From positions 1 to 46,813 of the IMG/VR virus record IMGVR_UViG_3300042400_000841: a stretch of 46,813 bases of DNA; one strand, written 5' to 3'. Made by a program: the position numbers and the translations under genes. Origin of the DNA: a virus. Below the pieces are notes generated by a model. The model ran no database searches. It was not told the DNA's origin and saw only the letters and a list, made by a program, of their open reading frames with translations. Below are positions 37,791 through 45,083 of this stretch, piece by piece (position 1 is the first letter of the stretch; the number at the start of each line of letters is the position of its first letter).

Positions 37791-40004
37791 TCAATCCAAG
37801 GCGCCTGAATTTAACGGCGGCGAGATAGCCCACTTCACCTTGCCGGAGGCTTTGGTTTTCTTGAACCGATGAGGATCCTGCTCATGCAGTCGCGCCAGAT
37901 AGACGCCGCAGGCCGTATTGAACCGGAAGAGGCGGTCGGCTTCGCGGGCGTACTTAGAATCGCGGAGGAGGGTTTCGAGGTCAGCAGCCGTTCCCTTCCA
38001 GGTGAGGAATTCGTTCTCGAAGATCACGGTGTCGATGAGGCCGATCAGCTGGTGCTCTGGTGACAGCTGCATGAGTTCTTCGAGGATGGCTGGGTGCTGG
38101 TAAGCCTTGAGGCCGCAGCGTGGGTCCACCAGGTGCTCAGGGACGGTGAGGCCGTCGAGGTAGTGGGCGAACTGGGAGAGTTCGGTGTCGATGATCTCGC
38201 GGAGGACTTGGATTTCGGGGCCTGGCCAGGGGAGGGTATGGCGGACGCAGCGGAGGATAATGAGTTTGTCCATGAGGGACGGGTCGAGCGGTGGGAGGAC
38301 TTGGAGGTTCTCGGGCTCGTCGTTGAGGGAGATGGACATGGCCCAGATGGGGCGGAGTGTGATGGCCTGGCGGTTCTTGGGGTGGCAGGACTGGTCGATG
38401 TCGAAGAGCATCGATTTGATGTGGGAGCCGAGGGAGCGCCGGGAGTGGATATCGCGGCCGGGGGCCTCGTCGGAGATGCAGAGGTGCTCAGCGGCGAAGA
38501 GGTCGCCGTTGAACTCCGTGGCGCCGGACATATAGCGGTAGGGCTTGGCGATGCGGCCGCCGAGGAGTTTGGTGATGACCTGGGCCTGCACGAAGGACTT
38601 GCCGCACGCGGCTGGTCCGACCAGCGCCAGCGCCTGCGAAGCTCTCCAGGTGCCTGTCAGGACGGCCTGCCGGCGGAGCGCGAGCCAGAATATGAGGCGC
38701 CAGTACTGGTCGTCGTTCTGGTCGAGGAGGTTATGGAGGTAGGTCTGGAGACGGCCGCTGAAGCCGGGGACGGCTGGCAGGGGAGCGACGGATTCGGTTA
38801 CGAGGACCTTGTCGTAGAGGCCGGCCTGGTGACCGGCGACGGAGCCGGCGTAGCGGATGCGGGTGTCCCGGGTGCGGCGCAGGAGTTCGCGATCGACATC
38901 CGAGGCGCCGGTTTGGTCCTTCGTGGGGGAGACCCCGGACTCAGTGAAGAGGGTCCGGACACGCTCGCCGTTGATCTGAGCGTAATCGCCCCAGACGTTA
39001 CGGGTCCACCACTGGCCGGAATTGGGGTCGTAATGGAGGTCGTCAAGCGGATTGGGTGACGCGGGCTGCGGCGCAGCGGGAACCGGCCGTGGTGGATCGC
39101 CAGCGGCGTCGAGGAGGCCCTGGATGGATACGTCAGCGGGGATTGGGTCGGCGAGGTCCCAGCCGTCAGGGAGTGTGGCTGGGAGGGAAACGAGTTTGGC
39201 GGCCGGTAGGCGGGCTTTCAGGTAGACCATGGCGTCCCGGCCGGGTTTGTCGTTGTCGGGCCACAGGACGATGGGTGTGGTGCGTGTCAGGAGCGGGTCG
39301 ATAGCAGCACGGCCGACGCGCTTGGAGCCGCCCTGCCAGGTGAGGACGACGTGGGACGGGAAGAGCTTGGAAGCGGCGACGGCGGTTTTCTCGCCTTCTA
39401 CGATGAGGACCGGGTCGTTCGGGCGCCGGGCGAGGAGGTGGAGGTTGAAAATGGGGACGTCTTCGGGGGCGGTCCAGCCCTTCCAGCGCCAGTGGCGGGG
39501 GTTGAGGAGGTCAGGAGGCTGGTTGTCAGGCGGTAGGAACCGGAGGGGGCGGACGTCCTTGGAGCCGTCGGGGAGGTCGAATCGGACGACGTAGGCCCGG
39601 ATGGTGCCGTCGGCGTCGGGATACGGCCAGGCGGCGGAGCCGTAGCGGTACGGCTGGGAGGCGTCGGCGCGGTGGCCGTGCTTGAGGGGATCGAATCGGC
39701 GGGGTTCGGGCTGGTAATCGTCGCGGATACCGAGGAATTCGCGGGCCCACTGGGCGGCGCGGCCCTTCGGGAGGGTTTGATTTTGGCCGATGAGTTCGAG
39801 GAGATCGCCACCGTTGCCAGCGGCGTGGTCGTACCACAGGCCCTGCTTGGGGCCAGTGAGTTCGACGTACAGGGAGTCGCCGGCGTCACCGAAGACGTTG
39901 CCGACGATCCACTGGGAGCCGACCTGGCGGCCAGCGGGGAGGAGTTGAGCGCAGAGGTCTGCGACCCGGACGGAGAGGGCGTCCGAGAGTTCGGGGAGGG
40001 TCAT
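37791..40004 (-). CDS. Primase-helicase (TOPRIM-like plus SF3/D5-like helicase), 737 aa
   Basis: N-terminal primase half: residues 199-207 read VLIVEGEKT, the TOPRIM Glu motif, and 248-255 WPDNDKPG the acidic DxD motif. A linker (Pro/Ala-rich, near 305-318) leads to a helicase half with Walker A LVGPAACGKS (463-470) and FNGDLFAAEHLCISDEAPGR (Walker B-like) near 500. The second half resembles D5/SF3-type or phage gp4-like helicases used with primases. It would prime and unwind DNA at the fork. The gene is the largest of the replication operon. I see no DNA polymerase next to it. Confidence 0.85.
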   Translation of the reverse strand: MTLPELSDALSVRVADLCAQLLPAGRQVGSQWIVGNVFGDAGDSLYVELTGPKQGLWYDHAAGNGGDLLELIGQNQTLPKGRAAQWAREFLGIRDDYQPEPRRFDPLKHGHRADASQPYRYGSAAWPYPDADGTIRAYVVRFDLPDGSKDVRPLRFLPPDNQPPDLLNPRHWRWKGWTAPEDVPIFNLHLLARRPNDPVLIVEGEKTAVAASKLFPSHVVLTWQGGSKRVGRAAIDPLLTRTTPIVLWPDNDKPGRDAMVYLKARLPAAKLVSLPATLPDGWDLADPIPADVSIQGLLDAAGDPPRPVPAAPQPASPNPLDDLHYDPNSGQWWTRNVWGDYAQINGERVRTLFTESGVSPTKDQTGASDVDRELLRRTRDTRIRYAGSVAGHQAGLYDKVLVTESVAPLPAVPGFSGRLQTYLHNLLDQNDDQYWRLIFWLALRRQAVLTGTWRASQALALVGPAACGKSFVQAQVITKLLGGRIAKPYRYMSGATEFNGDLFAAEHLCISDEAPGRDIHSRRSLGSHIKSMLFDIDQSCHPKNRQAITLRPIWAMSISLNDEPENLQVLPPLDPSLMDKLIILRCVRHTLPWPGPEIQVLREIIDTELSQFAHYLDGLTVPEHLVDPRCGLKAYQHPAILEELMQLSPEHQLIGLIDTVIFENEFLTWKGTAADLETLLRDSKYAREADRLFRFNTACGVYLARLHEQDPHRFKKTKASGKVKWAISPPLNSGALD

Positions 40005-40024
40005 GCTTGTAGTGTGAGGTGAGG

Positions 40025-40216
40025 TTAGTCGTTATTGAGATCGTACTCGCGTGCTTCCAGTAGGGCCTGCCGATGCTGCTCCGGCGTTGGATCGGCTGCC
40101 CCGCACATAATACCCAGGCGCTCGTAGTAGCGGTAGGTGGCCTCGGGGGACAGGTTGGATGGGGCTGTGCGTTGGAGCGCCTGTGTGATGGTATCGGCGC
40201 GTAATTGCGGGTTCAT
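40025..40216 (-). CDS. Small hypothetical protein, 63 aa
   Basis: ATG 40216 overlaps the nuclease stop (ATGA). Mainly helical, with RADTITQALQRTAPSNLSPE, YERLGIMCGAADPTPEQHRQ and an acidic end. Fits a small accessory subunit between nuclease and primase-helicase. No family recognised. Confidence 0.7.
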   Translation of the reverse strand: MNPQLRADTITQALQRTAPSNLSPEATYRYYERLGIMCGAADPTPEQHRQALLEAREYDLNND

Positions 40217-40584
40217 AGGTTGTCGGTGTCGGAAACGGATCTGGCGATGATGGCGTGGCCGCCGGCGAGGTTGACCTGCTCAAGCCAGTTGGTCTGGTCA
40301 GGCCGGACGCGGCCGGTGGGTGTCTTGACTTCAATGGAGAGGAACTGGGCGATAGGTTTGCCGACCATGTCGGTGGTGACTGTAACCGTTCGCCAGCCGA
40401 TCAGGTCTCCAGAGCCCGGGAATAATCCCATGCGGACGTGGCGTGCGTCGCGCAGGAAAACTCCTTCCGGATCGCGGAGCGCCTTTCCGACGTAACCCTC
40501 GCCCACCTGGTTGCGGAAGACGCGGACGTGCGATTTCGATCCAGCTGCGCGGAGGATCAGGGCTTGGAGTTCGGATTCGGTCAT
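40213..40584 (-). CDS. VRR-NUC domain nuclease, 123 aa
   Basis: A stand-alone PD-(D/E)XK nuclease of the VRR-NUC family. MTESELQALILRAAGSKSHV opens the fold; GLFPGSGDLIGWR carries the active-site Asp, FLSIEVKTPTGRVRPDQTNW the Glu-x-Lys pair (EVK) and the Gln, and LAGGHAIIARS the closing strand. Stand-alone phage VRR-NUC proteins cut branched or structured DNA, for example Holliday junctions or forks, and this one is likely to resolve recombination or replication intermediates. Overlaps both neighbours by 4 bases. Confidence 0.93.
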   Translation of the reverse strand: MTESELQALILRAAGSKSHVRVFRNQVGEGYVGKALRDPEGVFLRDARHVRMGLFPGSGDLIGWRTVTVTTDMVGKPIAQFLSIEVKTPTGRVRPDQTNWLEQVNLAGGHAIIARSVSDTDNL

Positions 40585-42017
40585 GTTATGAGGGTCGGAT
40601 AACCAGTAGCGTATGATTTAGCCTTCACCTTAATCAGTGGATAGGGGTCGATGACGGTAGACCTTCGCTGCCGCGCCTGCCAGCGGAAGTAAGCCCAGCC
40701 CGGTTTGTAGCCACGCCGTGCGGCAAGGGCACGGAAATCTTCGAGGGTACGGCACTTTCCTTCCTCGCGGCGCTCCTCGCGCTTGGCTGCGATGTCTTCG
40801 ATCGACAGGCGCTGAAGCTCGCCATCGACCTGCTCGACTTCGCGGCCGGTGACCTCGCGCTCGGCTCCACACTGCGGGCACGCCGTGCCGGCAAAGATCG
40901 CGAAGCACTTCGAGCATTGCTTGGTTTCGACCGGGCGGGACTTGGCCTTACGCTTCTCGCGGCCTTCGAGATCCCACTCGCGATCCTGCTCGGCCAGCCC
41001 GTGACGCAGGCAGTTCCCTACGTGATCTAGGATCGTCGCGTGAGTCTTGCCTGGGAACGGCCGGAGCGCACGCCCCAGCTGCTGGAGGTGCATGGACAGC
41101 GAGTGTGTGGGCCGCAGCAGGATCGCGGCGTTGACAGCCGGGAGGTCGAATCCCTCGGATATGAGTTCGCAGCTGGTCAGGACAAGGATCTTGCCGGCCG
41201 TTAGGTCCTCGACCCGCTTGCTGCGGACCTCGGGTTCCAGCGTCCCGTCGATGCTAGCAGCAGGAACACCAGCTGCGCAGAACTGATCGGCGACGTGCTG
41301 GGCGTGAGCCACGGAGATGCAGAAAACGACAGCCCGCTGATTGGGGCAGAACTTACGGTAGTGCGTCACGGCATCACCGGTGATGCGCGGAGTGTCGATG
41401 ATCTCCTCGGTCTCAGCGCGATCGAAGTCACCGGCGACCTTGTGTACGCCGGACAGGTCCGGGGTGTGCTTGGGCGCGTAGTAGACCGGCTTGGCCAGGA
41501 ATCCGTTGTCGATGAGCCACTGAACGGACGGCCCCATGACCATGCGGTCGAACATGGTTCCAAGGCCCTTGCCATCCAGGCGCTCCGGGGTTGCCGTGAC
41601 GCCGATGAACTTGGCGTTTGGCCAGCGGGCGAACATCTCCACGTAGGACTTGGAGACCGAGTGATGCGCCTCGTCGATGATGACGAGGTCAGGAGTCGTG
41701 ACCTGATCCAGTCTCCGGCCGAGAGTCTGGATCGAGGCGACCATGGCCGGCTGCTTGGACATGGGTTTCCCGGCCTGGATGAACCCGTGCGGGACCGAGA
41801 CCTTGGATAGCGTGCCACTGATCTGGTCGAGGATCTCCCGGCGGTGAGCGACGATGACAACCCGGGCGCCCCGCTTGAGGACCTGGGAGGTGATGTAGCT
41901 GAAGAGCACGGTCTTGCCGGAACCGGTTGGGCTCACGGCTAAGGGCCTACGTGCTCCAGATGCGAAGGCTGATCGGATGTCATTCGCCAGGCGGTCCTGG
42001 TATGGACGGAGGTTCAT
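40581..42017 (-). CDS. SF2 DEAH-box helicase with C-terminal zinc ribbon, 478 aa
   Basis: Walker A AVSPTGSGKT at residues 27-36 and DEAH at 115-118 (LVIIDEAHHS), with motif III-like GVTATPERLDGKGLG near 153 and motif VI QLGRALRPFPGKTHATILDH near 325. The C-terminus has CSKCFAIFAGTACPQCGAER (four Cys, a zinc ribbon). The layout is that of phage UvsW/RadD-like helicases that remodel forks or recombination intermediates. It is followed by the nuclease gene with a 4-base overlap, giving a helicase-nuclease pair. Confidence 0.9.
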   Translation of the reverse strand: MNLRPYQDRLANDIRSAFASGARRPLAVSPTGSGKTVLFSYITSQVLKRGARVVIVAHRREILDQISGTLSKVSVPHGFIQAGKPMSKQPAMVASIQTLGRRLDQVTTPDLVIIDEAHHSVSKSYVEMFARWPNAKFIGVTATPERLDGKGLGTMFDRMVMGPSVQWLIDNGFLAKPVYYAPKHTPDLSGVHKVAGDFDRAETEEIIDTPRITGDAVTHYRKFCPNQRAVVFCISVAHAQHVADQFCAAGVPAASIDGTLEPEVRSKRVEDLTAGKILVLTSCELISEGFDLPAVNAAILLRPTHSLSMHLQQLGRALRPFPGKTHATILDHVGNCLRHGLAEQDREWDLEGREKRKAKSRPVETKQCSKCFAIFAGTACPQCGAEREVTGREVEQVDGELQRLSIEDIAAKREERREEGKCRTLEDFRALAARRGYKPGWAYFRWQARQRRSTVIDPYPLIKVKAKSYATGYPTLIT

Positions 42018-42021
42018 AAAA

Positions 42022-42225
42022 TCACGCCACTTTTCGGAAGCGGTTTTGCCAACACCAGATCAAGGTGGGCCTGTCATCGCCATCTTTCAGCATTCTGACA
42101 AATCCACTCCGTTGGTCGATCTCCACGAGCGTGAAAAGGGACCCGCCAACACCGCCTTTCAGCCACTGGTAGCGGGCGCCAAGTTCGAGTTCCGACCATT
42201 TGGTGAGTCTGTTTTGCTTGTCCAT
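42022..42225 (-). CDS. Small hypothetical protein, 67 aa, first gene of the replication operon
   Basis: ATG 42225 (MDKQNRLTKWSELELGARYQ). A compact beta-rich protein with GGSLFTLVEIDQRSGFVRML and RPTLIWCWQNRF. Longer frames to 42288 would cross the promoter-like palindrome. Its start lies 39 bases after the beginning of the TTGACA at 42264-42259, so the mRNA leader would be very short. No family recognised. Confidence 0.7.
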   Translation of the reverse strand: MDKQNRLTKWSELELGARYQWLKGGVGGSLFTLVEIDQRSGFVRMLKDGDDRPTLIWCWQNRFRKVA

Positions 42226-42232
42226 CGTGAGC

Positions 42233-42265
42233 CGTAGGCTGCGTTCTCCAGCTTGACGTGTCAAG
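42233..42265. promoter_or_regulatory. Palindrome with divergent TTGAC boxes between replication operon and RHH gene
   Basis: CTTGAC (42252-42257) and GTCAAG (42260-42265) are perfect arms 2 bases apart. Read leftward this holds TTGACA, which would serve the replication operon; read rightward, TTGACG, which could serve the gene at 42287. Neither has a good TATAAT. Leftward, TACG lies exactly 22 bases after TTGACA, the same as at 36302. A dimeric repressor, perhaps the adjacent RHH protein, could block both directions. Confidence 0.55.
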
Positions 42266-42286
42266 CATAAGCCACACACTGCGGCC

Positions 42287-42478
42287 ATGAAGAATACAAT
42301 TCGCGTGAGTTACCGCCTGCCAATCGAGGTCGCCAAGATGCTGGAGGAGGAAGCGATCCGATCGCGCCGGACGAAGACTGCGGTGCTGATCATAGCCATC
42401 GAGGATCACGTTTTACGGTGCGAGAACGAGCGGTCGGAGTGGATGCAGAAACCCGTTGACATCAAGAAGAAGCGGTAG
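42287..42478 (+). CDS. Ribbon-helix-helix regulator, 63 aa
   Basis: The N-terminus MKNTIRVSYRLPIEVAKMLE followed by EEAIRSRRTKTAVLIIAIED is a clear CopG/Arc/MetJ-like fold: a beta strand, helix, short turn and second helix. It binds DNA as a dimer through the strand. It is divergent from the replication operon, with the palindrome at 42252-42265 between them, so autoregulation and control of replication genes is a natural inference. The C-terminal 15 residues are basic (PVDIKKKR). The 154 bases after it hold no gene that I can support. Confidence 0.8.
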   Translation: MKNTIRVSYRLPIEVAKMLEEEAIRSRRTKTAVLIIAIEDHVLRCENERSEWMQKPVDIKKKR

Positions 42479-42632
42479 AACGATACCGCCACGACGCATA
42501 GCTCGGTTTCGTCAACCGGGCGCGAACTGGGCGCGTTATTCCAGTTGGCTAAGACTGCCGAAGGGCATTCGCCGGTTCCACGGCTCGGACTCGCCACCGA
42601 GGTTGGATTGATGGTCTTCACGGACCTGCAAT

Positions 42633-42679
42633 CTGCCTCGTTGTCTCGGAGGGGTAGGTGAAGAAAACCCCCGAGGCAG
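42633..42679 (+). promoter_or_regulatory. Leader hairpin ahead of the major capsid gene
   Basis: CTGCCTCG (42633-42640) and CGAGGCAG (42672-42679) are perfect 8-bp arms; inside them GGGG and CCCC can add a second stem. The right arm runs into AGGAG, the ribosome-binding site for the ATG at 42690. It may stabilise the abundant capsid mRNA at its 5' end or control translation. Confidence 0.6.
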
Positions 42680-42689
42680 GAGAGCCAAT

Positions 42690-44288
42690 ATGGCCAATGG
42701 AAATGTAATCAGCTGTAAGCAGTTTGCTTCCTTCCTCGTCTCGCAGGAGCCTGTGTACGACAAGGAAGTGCTCAAGGATATCCGCCCGTTTGACGGGATG
42801 ATCGGATACTACAACACCGGATCGTTCGACGCGTATTCCGGCACCACCCACCGTTTTGACCGCTTCAACAGCGTGTTCCCGAACGTGACTGGCGCCTGGG
42901 AGAACCCGACCGGTGCGGCCTGTACCGGTCAGCCGTGCGATCCCACCGAGAATAAGATTGGTTGGGGCTGGAGCCGTAACGAATACTCGCTGGAGAAACA
43001 GTCATGGGGTTCCGACATCCTGTGCTTCGACCAGATTATGACGAAGACGAAGGCCAAGGAGCACTTCCGTCAGATCATCGACGACGTGTTGCGTCCGGCC
43101 ACGAACTGGATCACCACCTACTACCTCCAGCGCAAGGCCGCTGAGTTGTCTAGCTCGCTGCTGGGCGGTAACGCCTTCGCGTGCGCTCTGGGCCTGCCTG
43201 CGATCAACTTCTCCTGGGTTGGCGCCGGCTACGTCACGTTGCGGGTCACCGACAACGCGGCTGCCCCGATCACCGCTGCTTCGCTAGGACGCTTGACTCC
43301 GGAGATCCTCCAGTCGCGTGTCACCCGTCAGTACTTCTTGGGCGCCATCCAGGCCGGCAAGGAAGGATACGATTCCCTCCAGCTGCACACCGACAAGGAT
43401 ACCTTCCGGTATCTCCAGAAGACCAACGCCACCCTGTACGACGCCTGGCGCTTCGGCGTTTTCGCCCCGGCCGCCAAGGAGTTCTACAAGTACGGCTTCA
43501 TGGGCTTCGTCGGCGACTTCATGGTGAAGGTGCTCCAGTTCCCGTTGCGCTTCAATCCGACGGCTACCCCGGGCAACTACACCCTGGTTCTGCCGTACAA
43601 GAATGTGGGCGTTTCCGACCCCAACGGTCCCACCGAGGGCATCAAGTCTGTCTTCAACGAAGACTACGACAACGCCCACTACCAGATCAGCTACATCAAC
43701 AATCCTCGCGCTCTGCGAGTGATGCCGTTCCGCCCCGAGGCCGTGAACCCGAATATGCCGTTCATGGTTCGGGATTACGGTGGGCGTTGGAAGTTCGCGA
43801 CCAACGACTTGGGCGCGGACTGCTCCGGCAAGCCGATCGACAACAGTCGCGGCAACAAGGGCAAGTTCATTGCTGACTTCCAGTTGGCCGTGAAGCCCGA
43901 ACATCCGGAATGGCTTGAAGCGATCTTCCACAAGGTTGATCGTGGCTGCGTGGAAATCATCCCCGTGTGCGAGCCTGACGCTGAGTCCTACGCCGCTCAA
44001 GACTACAACTCTGCGGACCCTGTCTGCCCGAGTGTCATTCAGTTCACGGCGATCGCCAACGATGCCGGCGCTTACGTTATCGGCACCACTGGAATCCTGT
44101 GCGATGGAAACATCGTCACCAACGCTGGTATCAGCGTGGCTACCCCTGCGTTGCTTGTTGCGGCGCTTCAGTCTGCCTGGGATACCGAGTTCGGCGCGGG
44201 CCAGGGCACCTGGACTGTTGTGTCCGGTACGCTCATCCAGCTGGCCGGCAGCAGCTGCACCAACGTCACGTTGGAGTTCGCGATCTAA
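42690..44288 (+). CDS. Major capsid protein, 532 aa
   Basis: Strong start: AGGAG 10 bases ahead of ATG 42690. The product is a 532-residue protein starting MANGNVISCKQFASFLVSQE with a well-mixed alpha/beta pattern (FGVFAPAAKEFYKYGFMGFV, HYQISYINNPRALRVMPFRP, HPEWLEAIFHKVDRGCVEII) that fits the HK97-type coat of P22-like or related podoviruses. The C-terminal 90 or so residues (after VCPSVIQFTAIAND) look like an added beta domain that may project from the capsid. It is followed by a perfect terminator, typical of a very highly expressed gene. The portal is on the other strand. Confidence 0.85.
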   Translation: MANGNVISCKQFASFLVSQEPVYDKEVLKDIRPFDGMIGYYNTGSFDAYSGTTHRFDRFNSVFPNVTGAWENPTGAACTGQPCDPTENKIGWGWSRNEYSLEKQSWGSDILCFDQIMTKTKAKEHFRQIIDDVLRPATNWITTYYLQRKAAELSSSLLGGNAFACALGLPAINFSWVGAGYVTLRVTDNAAAPITAASLGRLTPEILQSRVTRQYFLGAIQAGKEGYDSLQLHTDKDTFRYLQKTNATLYDAWRFGVFAPAAKEFYKYGFMGFVGDFMVKVLQFPLRFNPTATPGNYTLVLPYKNVGVSDPNGPTEGIKSVFNEDYDNAHYQISYINNPRALRVMPFRPEAVNPNMPFMVRDYGGRWKFATNDLGADCSGKPIDNSRGNKGKFIADFQLAVKPEHPEWLEAIFHKVDRGCVEIIPVCEPDAESYAAQDYNSADPVCPSVIQFTAIANDAGAYVIGTTGILCDGNIVTNAGISVATPALLVAALQSAWDTEFGAGQGTWTVVSGTLIQLAGSSCTNVTLEFAI

Positions 44289-44303
44289 GCGATCAGTCAC
44301 AAT

Positions 44304-44333
44304 GGGAGCCTTCCTTCGGGAGGGCTCCCTTTT
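44304..44333 (+). terminator. Terminator after the major capsid gene
   Basis: GGGAGCCTTCC and GGAGGGCTCCC form an 11-bp stem (one G-T) around a TTCG tetraloop, followed by TTTT. It lies 16 bases past the capsid stop. Partial read-through would make less mRNA for the small capsid-linked and fibre genes downstream. Confidence 0.93.
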
Positions 44334-44373
44334 GAGATGCTGGCAGCCTTTCGGCGAGACCGAGATGCTGGCA
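44334..44373 (+). repeat. Direct repeat GAGATGCTGGCA after the terminator
   Basis: GAGATGCTGGCA occurs at 44334-44345 and 44362-44373, between the terminator and the ribosome-binding site (AAGGAAAGGA) of the next gene. It may be a remnant of a small duplication or a protein-binding pair. No other role seen. Confidence 0.55.
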
Positions 44374-44401
44374 ACCTCTCAACCAAGGAAAGGATTTTAC
44401 G

Positions 44402-44674
44402 ATGTACGGACAAATGATGGGTAAACGAAAGATGGACGGCATGGGCCGTATGGGCGCCGAAGTCGAAGTTGTCGAGTTCACGCCGCCCAAGGAACTGCGC
44501 CTCGAAGGCGAGTCTGGCACTGCCATGGTTGACTGGCGCACCACGCCGCGTGGCACCATCGAGATCATCGGATTCGACGGCATCACGCTGGGTGAATCCG
44601 GCCGGCAGGACGTGGAAGAGATGGAGATGGAAGGCGCCGAGATGGAGATGGACGACATGGAGGAGGAAGCCTGA
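44402..44674 (+). CDS. Small acidic capsid-linked protein, 90 aa
   Basis: ATG 44402 with AAGGAAAGGA upstream. N-terminus rich in Met and basic residues (MYGQMMGKRKMDGMGRMGAE), then a beta segment (EVVEFTPPKELRLEGESGTA, MVDWRTTPRGTIEIIG) and an extreme acidic tail (EEMEMEGAEMEMDDMEEEA). No family recognised; place between coat and head-decoration-like gene suggests a capsid or head-completion factor. Confidence 0.8.
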   Translation: MYGQMMGKRKMDGMGRMGAEVEVVEFTPPKELRLEGESGTAMVDWRTTPRGTIEIIGFDGITLGESGRQDVEEMEMEGAEMEMDDMEEEA

Positions 44675-44675
44675 T

Positions 44676-45080
44676 ATGCCAGCCCTAACTTCCCAGGAGA
44701 TCGCCTCGCTCAGCGGGTGCTTCGACTGCCTGTCGCCAGGCATCAAGGAAACCTACATGGTGACCTTGCTAAACCAGATTTTGGCTGCTGCACCAGGTGC
44801 GCCGTTGACCACGACCAGCCCAGGCGGATTGCTGACCGCGACGGCCACGTCTGCGGCCAACCCGTTGCGCCGGAAGTTCACGCTTCAGAACCAGAAGAAC
44901 GAAGAGTTGTTCGTGAAGTTCGGAACTGGCGCCACCACCACCGACTACCACATCGCGCTTCCAGCCCACAACACTGGGTCGAAGCACTCCGACCCTTTAA
45001 TGCTGGACGGATACATCGGCGCCATCAGCGTCGCTGCAACCACCGGATCCCCCTCGTACACCTTTGCCCAGTTTGTCTGA
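44676..45080 (+). CDS. Small virion protein, decoration/head-completion candidate, 134 aa
   Basis: One base after the previous stop. N-terminal helix with SLSGCFDCLSPGIKETYMVT, Ala/Thr-rich loop (SPGGLLTATATSAANPLRRK), and a C-terminal beta sheet (FVKFGTGATTTDYHIALPAH, NTGSKHSDPLMLDGYIGAIS). Three-base spacing to the fibre gene. The compact beta C-terminal half is common in capsid decoration or tail-fibre base proteins, but I cannot fix the function. Confidence 0.7.
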   Translation: MPALTSQEIASLSGCFDCLSPGIKETYMVTLLNQILAAAPGAPLTTTSPGGLLTATATSAANPLRRKFTLQNQKNEELFVKFGTGATTTDYHIALPAHNTGSKHSDPLMLDGYIGAISVAATTGSPSYTFAQFV

Positions 45081-45083
45081 CCT

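Noticed and set aside
42480-42640. Possible tRNA-like sequence before the capsid gene (AGTTGGC and GGTTCCA-like pieces)
   Set aside because: Arms do not pair as D, anticodon and T stems on either strand; no CCA-type acceptor.
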